A stretch of DNA of 42,206 nucleotides from positions 1-42,206 of the forward strand of contig CAYNMM010000124.1 in the NCBI GenBank assembly GCA_964398355.1, written 5' to 3'. Below, piece by piece: positions 16,015-23,796 of this stretch. Source of the DNA: WFZT01 sp964398355. GTDB taxonomy: Bacteria > Hydrothermota > Hydrothermia > B15-G9 > WFZT01. Each line of letters begins with the position of its first letter. Within the stretch, counting starts at the first letter, position 1. A program made the translations under genes and the position numbers. The notes below the pieces were generated by a model, which ran no database searches, was not told where the DNA came from, and was given only the letters and a program-made list of their open reading frames with translations.

Positions 16015-18279
16015 ATGTTAATTACAAAGCAGGAAGCTCTTGAATATCATAGTAAAGGGAGACCAGGAAAGATCGAAGTAAAGCCAACAAAACCTTTAAA
16101 TACGCAGAGAGACCTTTCTCTCGCATATACTCCCGGGGTCGCTGAGCCTGTCAGGGAGATTGATAGAGACCCCTCCCTTGCATACAAATATACTGCAAAG
16201 GGAAATCTCGTAGCTGTTGTATCAAATGGTACCGCTATTCTTGGCCTTGGAAACAGAGGTGCCCTTGCAGCAAAACCTGTAATGGAAGGAAAGGGCGTTT
16301 TATTCAAACGATTCGCAGATATAGACGTTTTTGATATCGAAGTCAATACTCAGGACCCTGACGAAATTATTAAAGTCGTTAAATTACTCGAACCTACATT
16401 TGGCGGTATAAATCTTGAAGATATTAAGGCACCTGAATGTTTCTATGTGGAGGAGAAACTGAAAGAGATAATGGAAATCCCTGTTTTCCATGACGATCAA
16501 CATGGGACAGCAATTATTTCCGCAGCAGGATTACTGAACGCTCTTGAGCTCCAGGGGAAAAGAATAGAAGATGTGAAAATCGTTGTAAGTGGAGCCGGTG
16601 CCGCAGGAATCGCCTGCGCCGATCTTTATGTGAAACTTGGTGCCAAACGTGAAAATATCATTATGATTGATTCTCGTGGTGTTATTTATAAAGGACGTAA
16701 GGAAGGGATGAATCCATACAAGGAGAGATTCGCTACGGAACTACCTGTGAGAACACTTGCAGAGGCGATAAAGGGAGCTGATGTCTTTATAGGAGTTTCT
16801 CAACCTGATATACTAACCAAGGAAATGGTCAAATCAATGGCCGATAAACCGATAATATTTGCAATGGCAAATCCCGATCCGGAGATACGTTACGAAGATG
16901 CAAAAGAAGCAAGACCAGATGCAATTGTGGCCACAGGCCGAAGCGATTATCCCAATCAGGTGAACAATGTCCTCGGATTTCCATTTATCTTCCGTGGAGC
17001 TCTTGATGTAGGTGCTAAAGCAATAAACGACGAAATGAAAATTGCGGCAGTCCATGCACTTGCAGATCTGGCTAAAGAGGATGTCCCCGATAGCGTTCTT
17101 AAAGCCTATGGCGTTGAATCCTTGAAATTTGGTCCAGATTACATAATTCCCAAACCTCTCGATCCGAGAGTCTTACTTTGGGAAGCCCCGGCAGTCGCCA
17201 AAGCTGCTATGGACACAGGTGTGGCCAGATTTCATATTGATCTTGACGAGTATAGAGAAAAACTCGAGGCTAAACTTGGTAAATCCCGGGAAGTAATGAG
17301 AATCATTATAAACAAGGCCAAATCGAGCCCGAAGAAGGTCGTATTTGCTGAAGGTGAAGAGTCCAAAATTATCAGAGCTGCACACATTTTGATTGAGGAA
17401 AAAATCGCCCATCCGATTCTCATTGGAAGAAAAGACGTAATCGAAGCAAAAATTGAATCACTCGGATTAAAGTGCTGCAAAGTGGAAACTGTTAATCCAG
17501 AGACTTTCCCAAGATTCGATGAATACGTTGAGAAATTTTACGAAATGAGACAGAGGAAGGGAGTGACCCTCACAGAAGCAAAGATGCTGATGAGTCAGCC
17601 TAACTATTTTGGCCCCATGATGGTCTATATGGGAGATGCAGATGCCTTTGTATCAGGTTTGACATATCACTATCCAGAGGTGTTGAGACCGGCTTTACAG
17701 ATAGTAAAACCGAGGGAAGGAGTCAGAAAAGTGGCTGGATTATATATCATGATAATAAACGACAAGGTGTATTTCTTTACGGATGCCACAGTGAATATTG
17801 ATCCTACTGAAGAAGATCTTGCGGAAATTGCTATACTGGCTGCTGATCTTGCAAAGAAATTTGATATCGAACCGAGAGTTGCTATGCTTTCCTTCTCAAA
17901 CTTTGGATCCACTCCACATCCTCTTAGTGAAAGAGTGAGAAGAGCGGTTGAAATTGTTAGAAAGAGAAGACCCGATATTGTAATCGATGGTGAAATGCAG
18001 GCAGATACTGCGGTTGTTCCGGAAATTGTTGAGGAAACTTATCCATTTAGTAGGGTAAAAGATGCAAACGTACTTGTATTCCCTGATCTTGAGGCGGCGA
18101 ACGTCTCGTATAAGCTCCTTCAGAGGCTTGGCGGAGCGGAGGCAATAGGACCGGTTTTAATGGGAGCTTCCAGGTCTATTCATGTTCTTCAGAGAGGCGA
18201 TGAAGTTAAAGATATAGTTAATATTGCTGCAATGGCTGTTGTTGATGCACAGGAGCTTGAGGAGGGACGAACTTTTTAA
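16015..18279 (+). CDS. maeB: NADP-type malic enzyme with phosphotransacetylase-like C-terminal domain (MaeB)
   Basis: 754 residues from ATG 16015, preceded by TTGGAGGTG; the longer frame from 15976 lacks such a site. The malic-enzyme part (about 1-425) has SLAYTPGVAEPVREI, the catalytic and metal-binding region EDIKAPECFYVEEKL and VFHDDQHGTAI, and the nucleotide motif VVSGAGAAGIACADLY. The second part (about 430-754) is a phosphotransacetylase-type domain: KKVVFAEGEESKIIRAAHIL, PNYFGPMMVYMGDADAFVSG and NVLVFPDLEAANVSYKLLQR. In MaeB the C-terminal domain is regulatory (acetyl-CoA sensing) rather than catalytic. It decarboxylates malate to pyruvate, linking the TCA cycle to gluconeogenesis or lipid precursor supply. 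Confidence 0.96.
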   Translation: MLITKQEALEYHSKGRPGKIEVKPTKPLNTQRDLSLAYTPGVAEPVREIDRDPSLAYKYTAKGNLVAVVSNGTAILGLGNRGALAAKPVMEGKGVLFKRFADIDVFDIEVNTQDPDEIIKVVKLLEPTFGGINLEDIKAPECFYVEEKLKEIMEIPVFHDDQHGTAIISAAGLLNALELQGKRIEDVKIVVSGAGAAGIACADLYVKLGAKRENIIMIDSRGVIYKGRKEGMNPYKERFATELPVRTLAEAIKGADVFIGVSQPDILTKEMVKSMADKPIIFAMANPDPEIRYEDAKEARPDAIVATGRSDYPNQVNNVLGFPFIFRGALDVGAKAINDEMKIAAVHALADLAKEDVPDSVLKAYGVESLKFGPDYIIPKPLDPRVLLWEAPAVAKAAMDTGVARFHIDLDEYREKLEAKLGKSREVMRIIINKAKSSPKKVVFAEGEESKIIRAAHILIEEKIAHPILIGRKDVIEAKIESLGLKCCKVETVNPETFPRFDEYVEKFYEMRQRKGVTLTEAKMLMSQPNYFGPMMVYMGDADAFVSGLTYHYPEVLRPALQIVKPREGVRKVAGLYIMIINDKVYFFTDATVNIDPTEEDLAEIAILAADLAKKFDIEPRVAMLSFSNFGSTPHPLSERVRRAVEIVRKRRPDIVIDGEMQADTAVVPEIVEETYPFSRVKDANVLVFPDLEAANVSYKLLQRLGGAEAIGPVLMGASRSIHVLQRGDEVKDIVNIAAMAVVDAQELEEGRTF

Positions 18280-18292
18280 TTCAAAGTGAAAC

Positions 18293-18343
18293 GATTATGA
18301 GATGAGGGGCGGGGGCAAAGCCCCCGCCCCTCATCTCATAATC
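18293..18343. repeat. Perfect 24-bp-arm hairpin after maeB
   Basis: Arms 18293-18316 and 18320-18343 are exact reverse complements around AAA. The 5' arm is purine-rich (GATTATGAGATGAGGGGCGG and on), the 3' arm pyrimidine-rich. It lies 13 bases after the maeB stop but has no T-run on either strand, so it may terminate poorly and instead protect the mRNA 3' end, or be a REP-like element. Confidence 0.93.
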
Positions 18344-18679
18344 CAAAATCAACCCCCTGCATACTTCTGAAATGTCCGTCATGTGTTGGAAAAAATTCTT
18401 CACTCTCGCAAATTAAGATCCCCCGTTTGGTACGACTTATAAAGAAAATTTAGTAAAAATCTCAGGTTCTTGCGATTGTATTCTTTTTTATTCTGATTAT
18501 TGTCATAAAAATTTCCAAATGACTTCAAAATGACTATAGATGAATTCAAAGTGTTTCATCTGCATGTAAAAATAATGTGTGACCGGATGTTATGAGAAAT
18601 TTTAAACAAACCAGAATCTCAGGATTACGGGTATATAAAGGATATTTCACTTTAGCAAGGAGTGAAACGAGGGGGGAGT
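18344..18679. other. Gene-free convergent spacer with a repeat fragment
   Basis: No gene is visible between the maeB hairpin and the convergent EamA gene. A block near 18508-18537 (CATAAAAATTTCCAAATGAC and on) resembles 7746-7775 in the first repeat-rich gap, so a fragment of the dispersed repeat may lie here. Confidence 0.55.
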
Positions 18680-19522
18680 TCATCTTTTCTGGTTGATAAG
18701 GCCAGAGATTATAATCAGGGAGAGGCTCAGCCCGTAAATCGGGCTGAGCCTCTCCCCAAAAAATAATACAAGATAAATCGTTGAGAAAACGGGAGTGAGA
18801 AATACGAATGGAGCTATAAATGAAGCCTCTGAAAATCTAAGTGCCAATATCCAGAAAAGATATGAATATCCGTTCACAAATATTCCATTGATCAATATCG
18901 GTAGTAAAGTTCTCGATGTTGGAAACGAAAACTTAGAAAAAATAAGCATCGAGGCGAAAGAGAATACGGTTGCAGTTAAAAAATATACTGTTAAAAGTGT
19001 ATATGGGTCATAAGAGACATTTTTACTTAGAACGGAGAAAAGCGCAAACACAATAGCTGCGATTATTACAATGAGATCCACTTTGAAACTTTGAAGATAG
19101 ATGTTTTTAAAATTTCCATGGCTGATTATTAGTATGACAGCGAGGAAACCCAGAAAAGCAGATATCCATCTCCTCAAATTAAGTTTTTCCTTCAAAAGAA
19201 TAACAGAGAGGAGGATAATGAAAAGTGGCCAGCTATACTGAAGTACAAGGACCTCGAGTCCTTTTGCATGGGAGTAACCGTAATATAGAAAAATATAGTA
19301 CAGGTAGGTTCCAAGAAATCCCAGGGCTACCATTTTGGTAAAATCTATGAAGCCGTAGGATTTTCTTTTAAATAAGAAAAAAGGTAAGTAAGCGAGAAAA
19401 GAGATCAGGCTTGACCAGAAAAGGAATTGGTGGTTGTCCAGATCGATTTGTCCGGTCTTTGAGACAACGGGGATGAGACCCCAGAGGCTCACACATACAA
19501 TTACATAAAGTATTGCGCGCAC
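18680..19522 (-). CDS. EamA/DMT-family transporter
   Basis: 280 residues with a GTG start and ten predicted membrane helices in two EamA repeats: LWGLIPVVSKTGQIDLDNHQ and ILLSVILLKEKLNLRRWISA in the first, FWILALRFSEASFIAPFVFL and LVLFFGERLSPIYGLSLSLI in the second. Both LKEKL and FGERL motifs that close the repeats are conserved. The carrier probably moves a small metabolite; the substrate is unknown. The C-terminal GERLSPIYGLSLSL is encoded by a perfect 17-bp-arm palindrome (18718-18756). There is no Shine-Dalgarno and TATAAT is 7 bases from the start codon. Convergent with maeB. Confidence 0.9.
   Translation of the reverse strand: MRAILYVIVCVSLWGLIPVVSKTGQIDLDNHQFLFWSSLISFLAYLPFFLFKRKSYGFIDFTKMVALGFLGTYLYYIFLYYGYSHAKGLEVLVLQYSWPLFIILLSVILLKEKLNLRRWISAFLGFLAVILIISHGNFKNIYLQSFKVDLIVIIAAIVFALFSVLSKNVSYDPYTLLTVYFLTATVFSFASMLIFSKFSFPTSRTLLPILINGIFVNGYSYLFWILALRFSEASFIAPFVFLTPVFSTIYLVLFFGERLSPIYGLSLSLIIISGLINQKR
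18718..18756. repeat. Perfect 17-bp-arm palindrome inside the EamA reading frame
   Basis: Arms 18718-18734 (GGGAGAGGCTCAGCCCG) and 18740-18756 pair exactly around TAAAT. On the coding strand it spells residues GERLSPIYGLSLS, which fit the normal EamA consensus (GE.L...) with no extra length. Confidence 0.93.
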
Positions 19523-19529
19523 AAATTAA

Positions 19530-19535
19530 ATTATA
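19530..19535 (-). promoter_or_regulatory. -10 box for a leaderless transcript of the EamA gene
   Basis: On the minus strand a perfect TATAAT is followed by TTAATTT and then the GTG start. No Shine-Dalgarno is present. Confidence 0.5.
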
Positions 19536-19539
19536 TTGT

Positions 19540-19583
19540 ATAAAAATAAAAATCCCCAGGGAGCGGGGACGGACTCCCTGGGG
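19540..19583 (-). terminator. Rho-independent terminator of the tgt operon
   Basis: On the minus strand CCCCAGGGAG (19583-19574) pairs with CTCCCTGGGG (19563-19554) around a 10-base loop and is followed by ATTTTTATTTTTA. It lies about 170 bases after the tgt stop. Confidence 0.85.
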
Positions 19584-19751
19584 CAGGAGGGGGTGGTTGG
19601 ATGGGGATTTTTTTCACTATTTAAAGAACATCATCTTATTTAAGCGTGAATAATTATAACTATACCGTAAAGTAAAATCAACCCCTGTTCGGAAAACCGC
19701 ATTACTATGAGAATTTTGTGAACGGTCAGTCATTTCTAAAATGGAAGCTTT

Positions 19752-20870
19752 TTAATGACTTTTGTAATGGGCAAGAAAATCTTCTGCCCACTCTGAAAAA
19801 TATCCACCCTTTATTGCTTCTCTTATTTTTTTCATAAGGTTTATATAAAAATAAATGTTGTGATAGGTGGAAAGTACAGCAGCCAACACCTCTCCTGTGT
19901 TAAACAAGTGTCTGATATAGGCTCTTGTAAAATTCTCACAGACATAGCATTTGCATTCAGGGTCCGGAGGCAAAAAGTCTTTTGAATATCTGGCGTTCTT
20001 TATAACAAGTTTTCCGGAAGACGTGAAAAGTGAGCCTGTTCGTCCATTGCGTGTAGGGAGTACACAGTCGAACATATCTACTCCGTACATCACCCCTGTA
20101 ACAATGTCCTCAGGGTATCCGACTCCCATTACATATCGTGGTTTTTCAATGGGTAGTAGAGGAACGATGTTTTTTAAAACTGCATCACGTTCAACTTTTG
20201 GCTCTCCCAATGCCAGTCCACCGATTGCGTAACCGTCGAAACCAAGCTTTATCATTGATTTTGCAGCTTCTTCCCTTATATCAATGTAAATGCTGCCCTG
20301 TATAATGCCGAACAATGCCTGTGTTGAACCTATTTTTTCTTTATGTTTTTTAGCCCTTCTGGCCCAGTTTAAAGTTAATTTAACATCTTTCCAGGCATCT
20401 TTTCTCGTTACAGGATAGGGGGAAGGATGATCAAAGATCATGATGATGTCAGCTCCGATGGCATTTTCGATTTCCATAACCTTTTCAGGAGTAAAGAATA
20501 TGGTACTCCCGTCTATGTGGGACTTAAATTCAACACCTTCTTCTGTAACTTTTCTTAGATCTGCTAAACTGTGTACCTGAAAACCACCACTGTCCGTAAG
20601 GATTCCCCTATCCCAATTCATAAATTTGTGAATACCACCAGCCTCTTTTATCAGTTTCTCTCCCGGTCGGAGATGGAGATGATAGGTGTTTGAGACAATA
20701 ATATCCACTCCAATTTCTTTCAAATCTCTGGGCATCATTGTTTTAACAGTTGCCTGGGTGCCAACAGGCATGAATGCTGGAGTTTCAAAAGAATACCTTT
20801 CTGTAGTAATCTTCCCTACTCTTGCTCCAGTCTTGCTATCTTCGTAAATTACTTCAAATTTAATTCCCAT
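19752..20870 (-). CDS. tgt: Queuine/7-aminomethyl-7-deazaguanine tRNA-guanine transglycosylase
   Basis: 372 residues from the ATG at 20870 (MGIKFEVIYED); a longer frame from 20903 adds eleven unconserved residues inside the upstream gene. Catalytic and binding motifs are complete: TYHLHLRPG, GILTDSGGFQVHSL (catalytic Asp), FGIIQGSIYIDIREE, GGLALGEP and MFDCVLPTRNGRTG with the nucleophilic Asp. The zinc site is CKCYVCENFTRAYIRH with a following His in STYHN. The enzyme swaps guanine-34 for preQ1 in GUN-anticodon tRNAs. It is last in the six-gene minus-strand operon and overlaps the cold-shock-like gene. Confidence 0.97.
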   Translation of the reverse strand: MGIKFEVIYEDSKTGARVGKITTERYSFETPAFMPVGTQATVKTMMPRDLKEIGVDIIVSNTYHLHLRPGEKLIKEAGGIHKFMNWDRGILTDSGGFQVHSLADLRKVTEEGVEFKSHIDGSTIFFTPEKVMEIENAIGADIIMIFDHPSPYPVTRKDAWKDVKLTLNWARRAKKHKEKIGSTQALFGIIQGSIYIDIREEAAKSMIKLGFDGYAIGGLALGEPKVERDAVLKNIVPLLPIEKPRYVMGVGYPEDIVTGVMYGVDMFDCVLPTRNGRTGSLFTSSGKLVIKNARYSKDFLPPDPECKCYVCENFTRAYIRHLFNTGEVLAAVLSTYHNIYFYINLMKKIREAIKGGYFSEWAEDFLAHYKSH

Positions 20871-21072
20871 TTGTGTCTTCCACTGGTTCAACCACAAGTT
20901 CACCGTTGTGATAAATTATATTCACGATCTGTCCCTCAAAGAGTACTTTGTACCCCTCCATCTTAATGTTTTTATAATCAACAGTCACTCTTTCCCCTGT
21001 TTGAAGGATTTTTAAAATACCTCTTCCTTTGTTGTCATCAAAGTGGAGAACCTTAGCCTTTCTTTTTTGCAT
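20860..21072 (-). CDS. Small divergent cold-shock-domain-like protein
   Basis: 70 residues from ATG 21072 (GGGAG just upstream); a GTG at 21090 would add six residues. The sequence KAKVLHFDDNKGRGILKI, then GERVTVDYKNIKMEGYKVL and FEGQIVNIIYHNG, follows the order of a CspA-type OB fold (K.G.V..F....G.G.I....GE.VFVHY..I...G...L..G..V.F). The aromatic RNP residues are mostly replaced: HF for WF, GRGIL for GFGFI, VDY for VHY. Nucleic-acid binding is plausible but may be altered. It overlaps the PPIase gene (20 bases) and tgt (11 bases), so it is translated from the same message. Confidence 0.72.
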   Translation of the reverse strand: MQKRKAKVLHFDDNKGRGILKILQTGERVTVDYKNIKMEGYKVLFEGQIVNIIYHNGELVVEPVEDTNGN

Positions 21073-22282
21073 TAACTCCCGTTGAGTCACTCAATAGGAT
21101 TTTAACGTTATGCTTTTTAAATAACTCTTTGCGGAATTTGTCCCAGATTTCTTTTTCTTTCTGCCTTTTCAATTTGTTCACTATCAGGAGTCTTACTTCC
21201 TCAAGACTTTTTACACGAGGAGGCTGACGTTTTTCGACTTTTAAAATCATATATCTTCCATCCCTTAAAGGGATGACTCCGGAGGTTTCACCGACTTTCA
21301 ATTTGAAGGCCCACTGAGCAAGTTCTTTTGGTCTTGCTTGAGAGGTAATGCCCATCAGTAAACCACCTTTCTTTGCATCAGGAGTTATAGAATATTTTCG
21401 AGCAAGAGAATCGAAGGAGGCTCCTTTTTTGAGTTCCTGTAAAATCTTTTCTGCAAGATTCTTATCTTTGACGACGATTCTTCTTACTGTTGCTTCGCCG
21501 GGAACTTTAAATTCATCCTTATGTTCGTTGTAATATTTTTTTACCTCGTCGTCACTAACCTTCACTTTCTTTTTCACTTCTTCGTTGTAAAGGGCCCTTT
21601 GGAGAATTCTCGCACGTGCCTGCTGGAGTTGTTTGATCACGTCCGATTTGAGATAGAGTTTCTGTGCCTCTGCCTCTTCTACCATGAGTCTCTGCTCTAT
21701 CATCATGTTTAGAAGCTGCTTTTTACCTTCTGGAGTTTCATAACGTTTTCTAACAAATGGTGGAATCTGTTCAAGCTGCTCATCAAACTCCAACTTTGTA
21801 ATGGGCTTTCCATCTACGATAGCGACATATTCTTTAAAATTCTTTTTGAAACATCTTTCGACACCATTCAAGGCATCCTCGTAGTACTTGCTATTTCTGT
21901 ACCTTGTTGCTACTTTTTCGTAGCTTTTTGCAGCGTCAACATACTTCCCAAGTGCTTCGTAAATAACACCAAGACGGTAATATACTTGATCCATTTTGGA
22001 ATAGTTGTCCGAGAATAAAGAGTGAGCCTCAAGTACATACTGAAGGGCTGAATCCGGCTGGTTTAACTTGTCAAGAGAAATGTCTGCGATATCCAGCAAG
22101 ATATCGAACTTTTCCTTTTTAGGAATTTGAGGATCTTTAACTGCTTTTTTATAAAGTTTAAGAGCCTGCTGATACATTCCCTGTTGCTCAAGCTGTTTGG
22201 CTTCTTTGATGTAATTTTTATATCCTTTAGCACTCACCAGAGATACAGCAAGAAGCAAGAATAGTGCCTTTTTTATGGCCAT
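21053..22282 (-). CDS. Exported parvulin-type peptidyl-prolyl isomerase with N-terminal TPR repeats
   Basis: 409 residues from ATG 22282, which has GGGAGG nine bases upstream; a TTG three codons earlier is less likely. A signal peptide (AIKKALFLLLAVSLVSA) is followed by TPR units of about residues 20-120 (YIKEAKQLEQQGMYQQALKL, YYRLGVIYEALGKYVDAAKS), a SurA/PrsA-like N-domain (IVDGKPITKLEFDEQLEQIP) and a parvulin domain (VRRIVVKDKNLAEKILQEL, FDSLARKYSITPDAKKGGLL, YMILKVEKRQPPRV). This architecture suits a periplasmic chaperone for outer-membrane proteins; the PorV-like barrel two genes upstream is a possible client. Confidence 0.9.
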   Translation of the reverse strand: MAIKKALFLLLAVSLVSAKGYKNYIKEAKQLEQQGMYQQALKLYKKAVKDPQIPKKEKFDILLDIADISLDKLNQPDSALQYVLEAHSLFSDNYSKMDQVYYRLGVIYEALGKYVDAAKSYEKVATRYRNSKYYEDALNGVERCFKKNFKEYVAIVDGKPITKLEFDEQLEQIPPFVRKRYETPEGKKQLLNMMIEQRLMVEEAEAQKLYLKSDVIKQLQQARARILQRALYNEEVKKKVKVSDDEVKKYYNEHKDEFKVPGEATVRRIVVKDKNLAEKILQELKKGASFDSLARKYSITPDAKKGGLLMGITSQARPKELAQWAFKLKVGETSGVIPLRDGRYMILKVEKRQPPRVKSLEEVRLLIVNKLKRQKEKEIWDKFRKELFKKHNVKILLSDSTGVNAKKKG

Positions 22283-22298
22283 GCTTTTCAACCTCCCA

Positions 22299-22940
22299 TT
22301 AAATTTTTTTTAAAATAGCCAGAAATAATCCTGTCCCAATCGGTATAGAAATATTGTCATCGATACCTAAATCAATGACCTCCAGAATCGTTGAGAATAT
22401 CGCTGACAATACTCTTAACCAGAACGGGAGATCTTTGTAAAGTATAGCAATTATAATAGAAACAACCAGGAATGATAAAGTTCCTTCCAGGGTCTTTTCC
22501 CCGATCAATCTCCTTTTACCTTTCCACTGTCCAACAATACTGGCAATGCCGTCACTCAAAATGGCATAAAATAGTACAATTACAGCTATTTCTCTGGGGA
22601 AAACCATTATCGTGAAAAATGAGGATGCGGCAAGAATAGTTGCACCGGTTAATCTATGTTTTTCGTATTCTCTTGTAAATTTTCCAAATATTGAGTCATA
22701 AATTTTTTGAACCGAGGTACAGTGGAGTCTCAATAAGTCTACGGTGAGGAAAAGAGCGAAGCCGACCCCTACAGCCCATTTTATCAAATTTAACGGCAGA
22801 AAATAAAATGAGAGTGGCAAAAATACACCTGAAATATGTATTAATTTTCTTACAAGTTCACCAGTTGTTAATTTTTTAAAGCTGTATGGAGAGTGAGAGC
22901 TTATTTGTTGATCCAAGATCGAAGTGTCCAATGTATGCAT
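22299..22940 (-). CDS. CTP-dependent polyprenol/diacylglycerol kinase-like membrane protein
   Basis: 213 residues with about six membrane helices. The conserved stretches ELVRKLIHISGVFLPLSFYF, HRLTGATILAASSFF, LSDGIASIVGQWKGKRRLIG and EKTLEGTLSFL match the dolichol kinase/Dgk1/phytol kinase (VTE5) family, which uses CTP to phosphorylate lipid alcohols. In this bacterium a polyprenol or isoprenoid alcohol is a reasonable substrate. The start is uncertain: the first 65 bases overlap the porV-like gene, and the conserved part begins only near residue 26. It ends 16 bases before the PPIase start. Confidence 0.83.
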   Translation of the reverse strand: MHTLDTSILDQQISSHSPYSFKKLTTGELVRKLIHISGVFLPLSFYFLPLNLIKWAVGVGFALFLTVDLLRLHCTSVQKIYDSIFGKFTREYEKHRLTGATILAASSFFTIMVFPREIAVIVLFYAILSDGIASIVGQWKGKRRLIGEKTLEGTLSFLVVSIIIAILYKDLPFWLRVLSAIFSTILEVIDLGIDDNISIPIGTGLFLAILKKI

Positions 22941-23796
22941 AATTCATGGAAAATCTTTTGTAATCTATTCCAAAACCTATAGTCAATCGACTGTTGTCTA
23001 TGCCTGTTCGAAGTGTTACAACCCTTGGAAATCTGTAAGCGAATCCGAAATGAGGAACCATAGATGTGATTCCGAGTGAAAATGGCGAGCTGTTGACTCT
23101 TCCTTCAAATAGAATGTCAAATTGACAGCCAAGTAGTAAATGTTTTTTCAGATAATATATGGCGCCGACCTTTATCGATGGATATATGTATTCTTTAGTA
23201 TTTTTCCAGAAAATTGGTGTAAAGGTGAAATCGTTGACAACTGCTCCCAATGAAAAATTATTAAAATTTTTAAGAATACCTGCGTCAAGTCCGAATCCTG
23301 AGCCCGACGTTACAGATAGATCCTCGTTAAAAATTTTGAGCTTCATTCCTATTCTATAAGATTTCCAGATTTTTGAAAGAGTGAACTGAAAAATAAAAGT
23401 TTTATAATTCAGATAGTCTTTTACAAAGATATTACCTTGAGATACTCCCGCCTCCGGATTGACAAGCGCAGTTTCTTTAATGTCACCAGATGTAATAATT
23501 GAGATACCTCCGGCAAATCTCGTTCCATTTTCATCAATATTTCCAGATGTAAACCCTATGAAGTTATATGATGCAAGGCCATTGTAAAGGGAGGTGTAAT
23601 TGAAAAACAGGTTTCTATTTTCAGAAATGATTGCAGGATTAGAATAGAATCCAGAGGGAGAGGAATAGAGGGCCACAGCGACATTTCCGAATCCTGCAGC
23701 CCTCACGTTGGGATTTAATTCAAATATTTCCCCCGAATATTTCGTTGCTAAAAGAGGAGAAAAAAGAAAAAGTAAAAGAATAAAGGATTTTTTCAT
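22876..23796 (-). CDS. PorV/PorQ-family outer-membrane beta-barrel protein
   Basis: 306 residues. A signal peptide (KKSFILLLFLFSPLLA) is followed by the family hallmark VRAAGFGNVAVALYSSPSGF then YSNPA. The remainder is a series of amphipathic strands ending in a hydrophobic strand (TNKLSLSIQL), as expected for an outer-membrane barrel. PorV proteins shuttle type IX secretion substrates in Bacteroidetes, but the wider family is common in FCB and related diderms without that system. The ATG overlaps the atpB stop and the end overlaps the lipid kinase. Confidence 0.82.
   Translation of the reverse strand: MKKSFILLLFLFSPLLATKYSGEIFELNPNVRAAGFGNVAVALYSSPSGFYSNPAIISENRNLFFNYTSLYNGLASYNFIGFTSGNIDENGTRFAGGISIITSGDIKETALVNPEAGVSQGNIFVKDYLNYKTFIFQFTLSKIWKSYRIGMKLKIFNEDLSVTSGSGFGLDAGILKNFNNFSLGAVVNDFTFTPIFWKNTKEYIYPSIKVGAIYYLKKHLLLGCQFDILFEGRVNSSPFSLGITSMVPHFGFAYRFPRVVTLRTGIDNSRLTIGFGIDYKRFSMNYAYIGHFDLGSTNKLSLSIQL

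Noticed and set aside
18293..18343. Calling the maeB hairpin an intrinsic terminator
   Set aside because: The stem is excellent but neither strand has a T-run after it, so it is listed as a repeat/hairpin only.
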